Assembly (NCBI GenBank): GCA_015478945.1
Contig: JABUQX010125886.1
Location: forward strand, 1 to 34,448
Source: Trachelipus rathkii
Lineage: Eukaryota > Arthropoda > Malacostraca > Isopoda > Trachelipodidae
Reading direction: 5' to 3'
Length of the DNA stretch: 34,448 nucleotides
Shown: positions 20,151-33,199 of the stretch, piece after piece
Layout: each line of letters starts with the position of its first letter
Position numbering within the stretch: the stretch's first letter is position 1
Made by a program: the position numbers and the translations under genes
The notes under the pieces: model-generated
Database searches by the model: none
Told to the model about the DNA's origin: nothing
The model's input: the letters and a program-made list of their open reading frames with translations, nothing else

Positions 20151-22150
20151 AAATTTTTTTACATGCTGAGTATCATAGATTACTTGCTTTAATTAGGTTT
20201 CTGTCTCACTAGTATGTAGATTCGAGATTATATACATAAATATAAGTAGACAGTAATCCCAAATAACAAAGACTAGATACATAAATTTGCTCTCATGTCA
20301 TATATTCTCCCTAATACAAAATATTCCATTAGCGGCTCGTTTCAGATCCCATATTTTGTTATCACAGTCTTTCTACTTGTACCGTCTTTTATATAGGCCT
20401 CTTTTTCAGATAACGAATGCGACGTTTGGTCATGTCTTCTAGTAGTTGGATCACAATTATTCAGGCCTGATTCGGTAAGTACAAGGTGACCTGGAATATA
20501 TTAAATCATCTAATGCAAGGACCGAGAAATATAATCTAATAGACCTAATAAAACATAATAATCAAAAAAGGTAAGGTGTAGATCGATACCTATTAAAGAG
20601 GAGGGTAACAATCGTAATGAATGAGATATAAGGACTAAAACAACCATTACTACCTAAACAACTTCTTTATAAATTACACACTCTACAATCGATAATCCTA
20701 CATATTACCTCAAAACATAGGTAGGGTATAATAGGACGACTATAATTAATTAGGATGTTAATTCTTAATGAATACGTATATGAGTGAATGTCATTGCGTA
20801 GACGAGTGCTATATGAGAAAAGGGGCTTAGCATACATATATATGAAAACTTTGTTTATCTCGAACATCAGGAATATATGATTTAAAGGATAGAACTGAAT
20901 TATTTACCCTGCATTAATAAAAACCCTATATACTTAATCCACATCTTTATGATATTTATAAATGATAATAGATAAAAAATATTTACCAAAAAGGTTAATT
21001 TATTAATAGCTTATCCGGCCCCTCTTCAACCGCCTACTGAATACTGAGATCCTCCTCCCAGAAAAACAACCTTTAATAAGAACAATAACTCATATGATCC
21101 ATTAAAGTTGTTCTTCTTTGAGATGCACTATATAGTTGTACAAGGGTAAAAAGCGTTAAAAAGAAAGGGTCAACCATTTATATTTATAAGTGAGTTGGGT
21201 AGATCTATTTTTATTTAAATTTCGCCGAAGTTTCCTAATTCGAAAAGATAGTAAATAAGTTGTGACATGTCTTGATAGTGCTAAGGAAGTCTATATAAGG
21301 AATTCAGTGTATGCCAACTGAAACCTCAAAAAATGATCATTACTTAACAACTCATTTATATGATATAAACATATATTAATGTTATAGTGACCACATACCT
21401 CAATTTTTGTTCTTAAAAATTATGATTATAGTAGATATGCTTATGAATTCCATTCACTAGGGCACCGCAATCACACCAGCTCCTATAGCGCTCCGGTGCA
21501 AATCGTAGGTACTTACATTGTTATTAGATTCTCCATAATAATGTTATTACCGATTCTGTGTTCGAAGAGCGAACGACATTTGAAACAGACCAGAATAGTG
21601 GTCAGTAATAAGTGTAAGAAAGTACTTTTTAGAATATAAGTGAAAGCGATAATCAGAAAAAGAAATGATCCAACAGGACTAAACACAACACAAGGACTGG
21701 CAATACGAGGTGACTTCCAATAGGCTCTTCTACTAAAAATGTCAATGTTTAGAGCTATTTGTAATCGTGAAAGAGGGTGGGTGCACCATCTCCCATATTC
21801 ATCTCCAGCATTTTGAGTGCACAGTAAAGCTCTTTTAGACGAGATGGAAATCATTGGAAACGAAATATTCGGAATTTTATTTAAAATTTAATGACCAAAA
21901 AGTTAAAACTCATTATTAATATATATACTGATGCAAGCAGTCAAATAAGGAATTATGAATGTATTTAGATAACACGATACCTGCTTTAGACTTAATTACC
22001 TTTTAACCTAGTTTACATATCTTACTTTTTTCGAAAATGTATACTTTCCTTTTTACATTCATAAGATGAATGATCCGTAAATGAGACAGTCCTATGAATT
22101 TTTCAGGTTCGTTTGATTAGTCGATCTCATAATGATAGGCTTAGCTTACC
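20151..22150. other. AT-rich stretch without recognisable gene
   Basis: Moderately to strongly AT-rich. The minus-strand open frames at 20667-20867 and 21513-21854 (113 codons) show no motif I can recognise. The latter has a hydrophobic stretch (SPVGSFLFLIIAFTYIL) that could be a membrane segment if real, but there is no supporting context. Confidence 0.5.
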
Positions 22151-22470
22151 ACGAAATGCCCCCGGCCTGGGACCGCTGGGGATTCTATGGCGTTCCGGGT
22201 AATCACACAAAGGTAAAAAGCGTACCCGTAGGTCGCCCTCTTTGTTTGTAGAGTTCATTCGCCTCTAACTACTCGCTTTGTATCAACCCGTCGAACCAGG
22301 ATTTACGTACAGTTGTGTCTGTTCGTTTGTGAATGCGGTAAGAACGGTGATTCTCTTACCTTGGGCTCCACGCTCTTTAGCGATACAGACACAGCAAAAT
22401 GAAGTGTGCTCTACCAGTGCGTTCTTCTATCCGAAGATAAAGCGCTGCTGCCACCACAGCTGATAAGTGA
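22150..22470. other. Small GC-richer island, unidentified
   Basis: About 300 bp with GC well above the flanks, starting with a CCCCCGGCCTGGGACCG-like segment and followed by a (TA)n tract (22485-22570). A 61-codon open frame (22278-22463, +) has no recognisable motif. Confidence 0.4.
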
Positions 22471-22479
22471 GGTCGTAAC

Positions 22480-22570
22480 TCATATATATCTAATAGCTCA
22501 TATAATATATATAATAATAGCTATATATAATTATTTATATATATAATATAAATAGAATATATATGAGGCA
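22480..22570. repeat. (TA)-rich microsatellite
   Basis: Imperfect TATA/ATAATA repeats. Confidence 0.8.
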
Positions 22571-22739
22571 ACTCTGACTCGGCATATCCTCAAATAAAAC
22601 ATAATTGTAAAGTATAAAACCATCTAAAAACTAACGACGCGTATTTCTTCAAGAATAACAAAAAAATTATATGTCTTACTGTATATATAAATAAGGTATA
22701 GGTATAATGTATAAATTGATAGATTGTAAGCGAAGAAGT

Positions 22740-25505
22740 GAATATCTGCTATTAACGCCGTTAAAGCGTAAATCCTGACTAATACTAATTACACTTCCGG
22801 TTAAAGTGATGTATTGCAGATTTCTCGCATTTTCTCCTGTTCTCCTCGTAATTTAAACTATTCTCGAGAGTGAAACGAATTCATTACTGCGAGTCCAATG
22901 TAGACGATCGGTAGAAAATTCCCTTTCAAATCGTATTCATATACTCCTGTAATCACATTAACTTAATATATACGTATGATTTAGTAAAAATAATTTATTC
23001 TTATATCAATTTTAAACTAGGTATACAGAATATACTCTGATTTCGAGTAAGTACAAACGACTTTTAGATTATGTTTGTTCATAGAATTCCTTTAAAGCGT
23101 GCCGTCTCAAGTGGCTCGAGAAAGGTTTTTATATTAACTGCGATACTTATTATAGTCCCAATGCTTTAGTAGAATGAGTTAAAAAACCCAACCTAGCGAG
23201 CGAGTTCGGATAATAAAGCTCACACGATTTTTGGAGCTATGTGCTTACGTGCTGACACCATCCTCCTATCCGCTAATAAATCTATGTACTTCTTCCTCAT
23301 GTCTAATTACGTTTACCATAGCTACATTCCCTCTCCAAGTGCCTAGGGGAAAGACACGGCTCAACGATGCTACCAACCCTATCTGTCCGAATATAAAGGG
23401 AACCCCGCTCTGATCCTTTCTATCTACTCTCCACTTGATAATACGCTCTCAGTTGAGGAATTTACTAGTAACGAATCTTCTTTTTGTGAACAACGCAACT
23501 ATAGCGTCCATAACTCTCGACTTCTAAAGTAGGACCGATTCTCTGAAGATCTATCATCTGCTTCTTTGCCGATCGCTAGTACGGCTTTGTGTTTTCAAGT
23601 TTACTACCGATTGATACGTTTCCTATTATAACCAAATCTTCTTAGAGTATTTCACGCCATATTAGGAAGGACCTGCGCATGAACTCACGTAAGTGGTGCT
23701 ACAATTAGACAAACCACCAAGCAAATAATTACGCATCTCGTTCGCGTACCCAATACCTAGGGGCTCTAGACAATGAAGACCGGTTTATGGCACCGCAATC
23801 TATTTATCTTCCAAAGCTCGGCATCTTTGCCTCCTTCTCTTAGTTGCTATACATTGATTGCGTCATTAAGCTTATTCTGTCAAAAGCGCTAAGACAGTGC
23901 GTAGACACAAGGGATGGTGGATGGGCGAACTTCTTCCTTCGGTTTGTGTCCAAGATTAGGTAAAGATTCCTCAGAGGCTTTCTGTCTCTACTATTCGATA
24001 GCGAAGCTAACTTTATCTTCCGTAAGCCATCTTCATTCATTGAATCTCTTACACCTCTACAATCACCAACTCTATTCACCCATCCTGGCCGGATAGAATC
24101 CCCCTCTACCCCCAACTTATACAACTCATATTGCAATAATGACACTAATGACTCGGTGCTCCATCTTGTTTTATTCTATCACATTCTAGAAATTGCTCTT
24201 TCTAGGCTTAAGGCACTCCTCGCTATGTACTAGCTCTTCGCTGCTATAGGAAATATATAGAAAGTTCCGCGGTGGTCGTATTCTACCTACACTCACTATC
24301 CTGTGCCATATTCATATCCTCTTATTAAAAACTCCCTTTACATACAAATATCTACCCTCCCCTTCTTTAAATAGACCATACATTTCCTAAACTTTCCTAT
24401 CTAGTGTTTGGAACTATCTTTCGGATAGCTCTTCCTCCATGATAGTGACACATACTATAAACAGTCACATGTGCGTACCCTGTTTTTATACACACAACAT
24501 ACGGACGTCTTGCAATCCTCTTAATCAGGCAAACGGTCTTTGCTTGCGTTACTCTCTTTGCCGACCCTCAAAAAACGGCTATATGCACTGCTATGTGTTA
24601 GCTCTCATGGTCGTGATATCATAAGGATAAGGATTCATATCGCCCTATGGGGCCTATAGACGTATTCACTTTTTCTACTATCTGGGGCGCTTTCACTGAT
24701 CTCACCAGTGATTTTTGGACCTAAGTGATCACATACAAAAAGCGCAGTATAAATTACTCTCCTAGACAAACTAATTCTTCACGGAATATTACCTATTACA
24801 CGTTGCATTAAACCTCGTATCACTTATATAGATAATGACGCCTCGATGTATATCGTGAGCTTCTTATGGAATCTCTTTCATTACTAAAGAGTACTCTGCT
24901 AGCAAGTGACAGATGATTTCTGATGGAAACTACCACTCGTTTCGCGACAACACATCTTTAAACCTAACCAGCCATTTTTTTTTCTAAGTACCTCATTATT
25001 TGGTGCTTATATTTCTGTCTGCTGCAACGTAGATATTTATGTACTACTCAATTAGAGTACTACTCCACAGGTAGGATTGTCTAGCGTACAGGTGATTAAT
25101 TTTATTCCTATTCACATAACACTCTATTACTTGTGAACTCGTCTCCATAGCTTGCTGAGTTTCGCTGAGACAAAATTTAATCTTCATGTACACCCATATA
25201 CAACATTTTAAGAAAGCCATCGTTTTTATTATTCATTAGCCGACTAACTATACACAAAGCGGAGTGAATGAGCTTCTTTCGGGCGCTGGAGTGCACATCC
25301 CCGTGCTACATTAGTTTGAAGGCTACACTGCACGGGATAATATAAGGGTTAGGTGATACGAAAAAGAGATAATCAAAATCAATGCAACTAACCATAATTG
25401 TGGACGAAGCGCGGGAGGGTTTACTGTCAGATCTCGTTTAACCGATCCTACCACTCCTGGGTTCTACTCTCCGCGACCCATTCGTCTATTCCATAGAACC
25501 CGCCC
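22740..25505. other. Compositionally distinct block without recognisable gene
   Basis: Sampled stretches run at about 45% GC, against about 20% in nearby blocks, with C+T excess on the + strand at 23200-24900. The block ends abruptly near 25505. Several 60-100 codon open frames exist (for example 23840-24145 on the minus strand overlapping 23914-24096 on the plus strand), but none carries a motif I recognise, and their number fits chance at this GC content. An 8-bp hairpin (GGGTTCTA 25459-25466, TAGAACCC 25494-25501) lies at the right end. The source could be inserted organellar or foreign DNA, or a different repeat class. Confidence 0.4.
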
Positions 25506-27250
25506 TTTTAAATATTAAAACGACCGTTTAAATTTCTTTTTCATGTTAACACACGTGTTCATGATTAAAAATAAACGATACGTGTTAACTATTATCGCTA
25601 TAACTATGAATGACCACATGAAATAATTGTATATTTTTATGCTTTTTTTTCATTATAATAACTATTTCACACCTGTCAATGTATATATCCTATTAATTAA
25701 TTATAGTTCATTAGTTTTACATATGATTAGATATATTGTTACTTCTATATATTTACGATAGTTTTATAGGAGGTGAATACATTAAAAAAATATAATAAAT
25801 AATAAAATATTTAAAATAGAAATAAAATTCTATATAAAATATTTTATTTTATTTTACATTATTCACATGCAATAATTATTTCATACGCTGATTCGCTATA
25901 ATATATTGTTTTCTAGTTTTCTATATATATATATTGATCTGATCGATTAAACCCGAATCCATTTAGTAAAGTATAGTTTACGGATAGATTATACTGAAGA
26001 TGCGTATTATTACAAAATGGTGGTTTACTGTGATTCTTAAGTCATTTGTTGGTTGTGGGACATATTGAAGAACGATTTTTCTGAGCATGAAAAAAGATTA
26101 TTCTTAAAGGTATTTGTATACTGGTGAATTAATGATCTATAATTATATATATAATATTACATAATTATATATTTCTATATAATAATAAATTCACACTAGG
26201 CATAATATATATATAATCTACCTGCTTTAGTGCCTATGCTTCGACTAATACTGTCATTTGCCTCTTTCGGCGTCTAAAATCACAAACCCTCTTCGGCTGG
26301 GGCCTCTTTAAGTATAGGCTCCAACAAGCTCTCCCATAAATAACCGTTACAATTTAATCTGATATACATCTATACACCTTAAAAAGTTCAATTATTAAGC
26401 ATTCCGTATTGCCTTCCAGTATTATTATCCACTTGTAAATCAAGGTGACGTATTATGTAAGAGTCATTTTTAAGGATCCCCTATACTTATATAATAGGGG
26501 AAATATATAATAGCACCCAGGTGCCCTCCCTCCTCCTTAAGTTTGCATCTTGTAGTTAAACAAGAACGTTTATCCCAGATCTAATAAGTGTATTGAGTCC
26601 CTGTTTAGTATTATAGCTATTATAAACAAATTTTAAGTCAAATGAGCATATAAGAGAGCACTCTCATTGGTATAGATAATATTGAGCAATATTAGACTTT
26701 ATGTAATAGTTTAAGCCACAATCAAATGCCTCTATTACTAATAATTAATATACTCTCACAACAATCCTCTAGATAGATAGCAGTGAAGAAAGATTAATTA
26801 GGGAAAGACTAAATACTTTAGAGGAGAGGGAAATTAAACAAACTACTACATTATATATTCTTTCATATTTTTGTTACTACATATTATATATGCACTCGTC
26901 TATAAATATTCTAATATACATAACCTTTGACCGCTATATATAGATTACCTGTAAATAATGAAAATTAAGTTTAGTAAGATTTTCTCTACTAATTAATTAC
27001 TAATTTTTCTCTCACATTTTTATTTATATTTCTTTTTCAGGTACTATTTTATCTACTCTTGAATGTTTTATACAAAACTAATGTTAAATTAATATATTTT
27101 ATTATATTATTAATCATTAACATATTCTTCGCAGCTTAAACCGGCTGTCCATTTATTTAATGAGATTATATTCATAAACTACGTATATACTGTTATATTC
27201 CGTGTAATGAGTAGTACAACACTCTTATATAGGTGAGCTCACCTCAATTT
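25506..27250. other. AT-rich block between two GC-richer blocks
   Basis: Strongly AT-rich, apart from a short GC-richer patch at about 26220-26340. A good splice-acceptor-like string (TTTCTTTTTCAG) lies near 27030-27042, but no coding frame of note follows. No RNA or mobile-element signal seen. Confidence 0.55.
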
Positions 27251-28480
27251 AGGTATACTTTTAGTTATTCGCTTTTACCTTTTGGAAGGGTATGAACATT
27301 GTGTGTGATTCTTTACAAAAGGATTTGAGAACTGTGATTTCCTTCTAATAATTTTAATTCAGAAGCAAACGAGAACACGAGAAATCGGTACTTACCCTAT
27401 CACACATAAGCTACCTACAAAAGGCCATATTACGAGCAGTACTGAAGAAAACAAAACACCTGAATCTAACTTAGTGATAACAAGTGACTAACTCAAACAC
27501 ATAGCTATCCTAAATGTGCTCTCCAATTCGCCTTTCACTTAAATCCCTTCTCACCCGCTCGTACAACTCGATATATTCAAAGCCAAGTTCTCTGCGCCCA
27601 AAGCTACCTAGAGAATCCCTTTGTCGGTATACCATTTCTGAAAGGCGCCGTTCTTATATGCAATGAAAAGAGCGCAAAACCACCATCGGTACCTTTGATT
27701 ACTCTCATCCTGTGTTATGAACTCTTTTCGCTAAATGCAACGCAGGCTGGCATAAATTCTATGCTTCTTCAAGATTTCTTGGCCTGCATGAGGACTTTGA
27801 CCCACGATTGTGTGATGGAACAAGAGATGGGTCCGGACCCCATATTCTCTTCTTTACGATCCTTCTTTCCATAACATGAATAGAGGAGGCTTTTTCTTCT
27901 ATAATCATCCCTCCATTTTTTCATGAGCATATCTTCGTTCGAAGGCATTCCTTCCAGTAAGAGAGTAGAGGATCTGGCAATTTTACTACTCAATGTCTTT
28001 ATATGACGCTTCAATTCTCCGCAACTCATCTCGCTTTTAAAGGGATGGACAAAGAGTAACTACGATACCATCGAATGCAGTTAGAAACAAATGAATTGTC
28101 AAACCCCTTGCAAGGACGATCGCTGCATGTATTTAGTGATGGTCAAATCAGATGAAGACATTTACAACTGAGAGAGCGATTCCGTTCTTTGAAGAATTAG
28201 CCGATAGATATAGGAGAACTAATAGTACAGTGCGCTTGGACAATTGTGACAAATTTCATTCAAGCGCACGTGAACTATTCTCGACTTAATTCAGTGAGTG
28301 GAGATATTCTTCTTCAAAATAGCAAAAGGAGCTAGACGCTAGTCACAACATTGTCATACAGCCTTCTTACAATCCTATACGTGCTCCTTGTCTAAGTCGC
28401 ATCAATAACAACGATTAAACACTTAGTAATAGCAAGGGTAACATATCGTGGCAAAGATGACACGATGAATAACTCTAACC
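27250..28480. other. Second GC-richer block
   Basis: Composition resembles 22740-25505 and contrasts with the AT-rich flanks. Apart from the weak 86-codon frame I see no gene, RNA or repeat. Confidence 0.4.
27769..28029 (-). CDS. Weak candidate ORF, 86 aa, basic, unrecognised
   Basis: Opens at an ATG at 28029 with an in-frame TAG 30-40 bp upstream. The product is Lys/Arg-rich and hydrophilic (KKWRDDYRRKSLLYSCYGKK, then DRKEEN), with no signal peptide, membrane segment or motif I can name. It sits in the GC-richer block 27250-28480. No regulatory or splice context was identified. Its amino-acid mix looks more protein-like than most frames here, but a chance ORF is at least as likely. Confidence 0.25.
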   Translation of the reverse strand: MSCGELKRHIKTLSSKIARSSTLLLEGMPSNEDMLMKKWRDDYRRKSLLYSCYGKKDRKEENMGSGPISCSITQSWVKVLMQAKKS

Positions 28481-30150
28481 TCATATATATATAACTTACC
28501 TACAATTATAAAGCTTAGACTTTCTATATTAACCAATAATAATTGTCTTATCGTACTTCTAGATTTTTATATCCCTCTGGAATAATCCTTGTTTGATGAT
28601 TTAATAGCTTTAGAAAGTATCTCCTTTTTTTTTCGCTTGATGTAACTGTTGTAGTCTCAGATACTCTTTAAGAATATTCTATCACTATATATATATTATC
28701 TAACTAATTATTCGTTTATTGCATATCTGCATATCAAATTCACGGGTCAATTCTATCTGAATATATTTTCTCTATACCTCTCTATTTTATTCATCATTAC
28801 TTTACTCCTTTCTCTTTCGTTATACATATGGACTAGTAAATATCCTTATTATCAGTAGGGTCGACATAGTGTCTTCGGGATAACATATTGCAGTGATCTG
28901 TTAAAGGAGTCTGCTCAGTGGTATAGTATATACTATTTTCTACATACTTTACGGCTAACTAATTTATTATTGGCCTTCCTATATATTAGTATTCATATTT
29001 TAGTGATAAATTATTATAATGGCCTATGAATTGCACCTTTTGTCGATGTGTGAGTTTCTTCAACTATCCTTTTATTGTTATATAACTTGTTCCATTTACG
29101 GTTTAACTTGAACAATGTAGGAAATATATTTTCCTTTTATATTATATTCTCCTCTCATACGTATTTATACTTTATTCTAATATCATAAATAAAGATATAT
29201 TTGAAAATTTTACATTTTTTGGAAGCTTAAAAGAATAAACCCCACACTTAAATTGCAGTATGGTATACGTATGTTACGATTTGCGTATATTTGATTTACA
29301 CGCAACTACATCGATCTGTATTTGTGCATAAAATATTACAAGGTGCACTCCCGTTCCTCCACGCCCGAGAGTGGTGAACAAATATTTAAATATTTATAGC
29401 AAGTCAAATATAATTAGTATTGAACTATTTTCCTTTCTGCCACTTGCATATGTACCTCCTGAATTTTGAGTTCTTAATTACAATTTTTGGAAGCGAATAG
29501 CATAGTAATATCTAAAACTATAAATTCATTCAAATGATTTCTTTTCAAGGTATGCATTCATGTTCGAATTGAATGATCCTCGCTTTATTTCTTTTTCTAG
29601 TTAATGAAACACACTTATTATGAGTAAATGTATATTTGTATCATATTCATAGGTAAACTTATTCAAATATATACTTAGGGTTTATATATAATACAATATA
29701 AGATGTTTAATAATCATAAAGACATGTACAAATAGTCATTTTTTATTGTTTTTATCATGAGAAGTCCCCTACATCATAGGTAATCCTAATGTTTCCTTTT
29801 CACACAAGAACACTCAACTATGTTGCCCAAAACTAATAGCACTTAACAGATGATAATATGGTAGGATTATAATAATATTAGCATTTAAAATAATTAAATA
29901 TACTATAGATATCTCAGTAGATATTTTTTTATATAATATTATAACTAATCAACGGGACAAATAGTAAATATTTGTATTATAATATATTCGTCCATAATAT
30001 ATCTATATATTATTTCTAATATATATTAAATATATTGAAAACTGTTTTAGTTGTAAGCTAAAAAATTCGATATTTTTCAGTGTGTTCTTATAGAACTCAT
30101 TATGAGGAATGAGAGGTTATTTATAGAGAAAATAAAATAATTTTTATATA
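28481..30150. other. AT-rich stretch without recognisable gene
   Basis: AT-rich throughout, with pyrimidine-rich text near 28750-28830. No open frame of note. Confidence 0.6.
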
Positions 30151-30320
30151 TCACCTGAGCTCTTTCACCTCGTCCCATACTCTTTGAGTTCGCAGTACCG
30201 CTCTCTTCTCTTGGCTCCGGACGGTGCACCAACTCTATACTCAAATAGTGCGGTAACTACGGATGGTGACGGATCGTCAGGAATATAGCGTAACTTGACT
30301 CGTGCGCGATCTCTATAAAG
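30150..30320. other. Small GC-richer island, unidentified
   Basis: About 160 bp with elevated GC in AT-rich flanks. It shares the 10-mer CCGGACGGTG with the island at 800-1130, which may be coincidence. No open frame. Confidence 0.35.
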
Positions 30321-30689
30321 AAAAAGTTTCCACTCTTTTGTTCCCTTATAACTTTTTTGATAAATTTAAAATATAGTATTTTAATTTTTTAAATATGTCA
30401 TTAGTATATTAAAATATAAATGATAAATATAATTTATTATTATTATATAGATTATAAATCTAAAATTATATACTTTTAGATCTAATAATACCTTATAATG
30501 TTTTTTAATTAATTAAACTTCCAAACCAATCTCAACCTCCTTAATTGTTATACCATAATATAATAAATAACAATTTAAATTGATTTTTATAGTACTGAAT
30601 ACCTCATCAACGGTGGCTCTATACTTTAATTTAATTATTAATTTATTGCTATAATAACTAGGCAATATTTAAATCAATTTTGTTTACTA

Positions 30690-31089
30690 CAGTACCAGTA
30701 TATTAATATATATATATATAATAATATTATATATTTATATATATCTTAATATTAATATATAATTATAATATATATTATATATTATATATTAAAATATAAA
30801 TATTATATTATATAATATATTATATTTATATTATATAATAGAATATACTATTATATATATATATATTATATATATAATATATATATATATAATATAATAT
30901 TATATAATTTGAGCTGATCTACACACTTTGAACAGCAAGAAAATATGTAATATAAATTGTTCTAAATATTAAATACTTAAAAAAACTATTAATTTAAGTT
31001 ATATACATACTATTTTTAAATATTATATATATACTATTATATATTACATATATTAAATAATTTAAATATATATTAAAATATTATATATA

Positions 31090-31137
<48 letters not shown>

Positions 31138-31410
31138 TATTAATATATGATATATCATATATATATATATATTATATGTATTATAATATATATAAATATA
31201 TATAATAATATTTATGATCATAATATAAGATATATATATATATATAATATAATATATATATATATATATTAATATATATATATATAAATATTTATTATAT
31301 TAATATATCTATTATATATATTATTAATATATATATACATACTATATATAATAATATAGTATAGTTATATATAATAATATATTATAATTTATTTATATAT
31401 TATATAACTA
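30690..31410. repeat. Long (TA)n microsatellite region
   Basis: TA/ATTATA repeats at 30695-30910 and 31020-31410, with only short interruptions, including long near-perfect TA runs near 31095-31132. Confidence 0.92.
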
Positions 31411-32075
31411 CACGAGCTAGATTACGTAGCATTAGCTATCGACTCTGCATGGATCTCTGTCTCGAATAGGCTTTACATGGATTTATCTACTAAATCTATT
31501 GATAACTGAAATACGACCTTCTTCATTTGGTGAGACAGTGATGTAGTAGTTCAAATTATTCAAGAAGGGTAACGTGATAGATGATTTAGGTGAGACCTTT
31601 AATTAGCAATGGAACGGCTGAGCTAAACTAACACCAGCACTCCTCTCACCAAGATCAATCTTCCTTTATTTCAGTCAATAGCATAAATTAGTTGATACAT
31701 TGTTCAGAAATATAATATATACACCTCCCCCTTAAGTTCTGCTGCAGCTAATAAGTCAGAAATTAATATGTACTTGAGTGGATATTTTGAGAGGGTATCA
31801 AATGGGTACTCAGCCTTAACTGCTTTTATTTATTGAGAGCAGCTAATCTTTTTAAAGGTATATATGATCTCTTTTACTATTGTACGAAGACATTATTGTA
31901 TTGTGGGTAACCAATGTCTCATTAATTTATGAGCATTATAAATTTTGGTTTTGAATTATCTTTAATTAATAAATATAGATATATTAGTAACATTATCCCA
32001 AGAATCTAGTTTACTATTCTAGTATTTTAATAATATATTAAATTCATTTTGTGAAGTATTGATCATTATTAGCTT
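31411..32075. other. Sequence between (TA)n tracts, no gene recognised
   Basis: Moderately complex sequence, GC-richer at 31410-31640, without a frame or motif that can be named. Confidence 0.5.
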
Positions 32076-32234
32076 ATGAAGTACTACGTTGCGAACTGCG
32101 ACGTTGACGACTTCGATATCGAGGTGAGTTATGATTCGTACTATAGTAATAGGTTAGCGGAGAGTCGACTAGCGGTGAGACTATGTATTTACTCGTATAG
32201 TGCGAATGATTCAGCTATCGGTAACACCCACTAA
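32076..32234 (+). CDS. Weak candidate small ORF or first exon, 52 codons
   Basis: ATG at 32076 opens MKYYVANCDVDDFDIE and is followed directly by GTGAGT preceded by AG, a consensus-like 5' splice donor (near 32123). Read without splicing, the frame stays open to TAA at 32232-32234. The segment is GC-richer than the (TA)n tracts around it. No homology is recognisable and no partner exon was found. Chance is a serious alternative. Confidence 0.22.
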   Translation: MKYYVANCDVDDFDIEVSYDSYYSNRLAESRLAVRLCIYSYSANDSAIGNTH

Positions 32235-32269
32235 TATATGAACGGTAGATATATATGTAGCTCCCACCT

Positions 32270-32520
32270 ACTTATATTAATATAATATATATATATTATA
32301 TACATTAATATGTATTTTATTAAAGTAATATCATGTCATATCTCTACAGATATTGAATATATATATTAATATATATATAAATTAATTAATATTATATAAT
32401 ATAAATATATTTATATATATTTATATAATATATATATTATATATAATTATATATAATATATATATATATATATTTAAAATTATATATATAATATATATAA
32501 TATAATTAAATTAATTATTA
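32270..32520. repeat. (TA)n microsatellite
   Basis: TA/ATTATA repeats, densest at 32350-32515. Confidence 0.9.
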
Positions 32521-32524
32521 AATT

Positions 32525-32592
32525 AGAGGATGAAGAGATATATGAGGATATATTAGATAGAGAGAAGAGACGATGAAGAGAGAAGAGATAGA
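32525..32592. repeat. Purine-rich GA tract
   Basis: AGAG/GAAGAG strings with occasional T, directly after the (TA)n tract. It looks like a decayed (GA)n-type microsatellite. Confidence 0.65.
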
Positions 32593-32999
32593 CCAATGTG
32601 TAAAGACTGAAATATAACATAGAAATATTATGTTAGGATTTTGGTTACTATTTATAATACTTTATCTCAGTTTATATATAATATTTTTAAGGTAATGAAA
32701 TTCCTGAAATAAAATAGATGAATATATTTTATGAATATATCTCATAGTATATGAATATAAAATAATAACATTAAATTCTTTTCCCGGATAAATTAATTTT
32801 GCATTGTAAACTCTTCAGTGAGTAAAACTCAAAATAGCATATTTGGATCATGCAGTATAAAGTTATTATCGAGCGTGTTAATAAAAATTCAACACAAAGA
32901 TCTGTCACATTCTTAGGAAACTTGACAAGAAATTAAACAATATATACACTACTATCTTCAGTACGTATTATTAAAGCTTATTATAATGTTAAGAGCGTT

Positions 33000-33190
33000 A
33001 TTCGTCTTCCCCCCTCTGCCCCTCCATACGGCTCGAGACTCCCATAAAAAATTGAAGTTCAAGAAATTATTATTTTCAATATTAGTCGAGCTCGAGCCGT
33101 AATGGGTCAGATTGAATAAGTAAACCGTGCCACCTCCTCCCTAGATGTGAGCCGAAGAGCCCCGCTCCTGGTATCAAATTGACGGTCTAC
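33000..33190. other. GC-richer island with a 10-bp hairpin stem, unidentified
   Basis: ACGGCTCGAG (33028-33037) pairs exactly with CTCGAGCCGT (33091-33100). Inside the AT-rich loop, ATTGAA and TTCAAT form a second short stem. Pyrimidine-rich and purine-rich flanks follow. It resembles a hairpin-forming element, but no family is recognised. Confidence 0.45.
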
Positions 33191-33199
33191 ACCTTTGTA

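Noticed and set aside
23840..24145. 101-codon minus-strand open frame
   Set aside because: No motif, overlaps an equally plausible plus-strand frame, and its length is expected by chance in this GC-richer block.
22740..28480. Plant-mitochondrion-like feel of the GC-richer blocks
   Set aside because: An impression from composition only. I could not identify any organellar gene, so no assignment is made.
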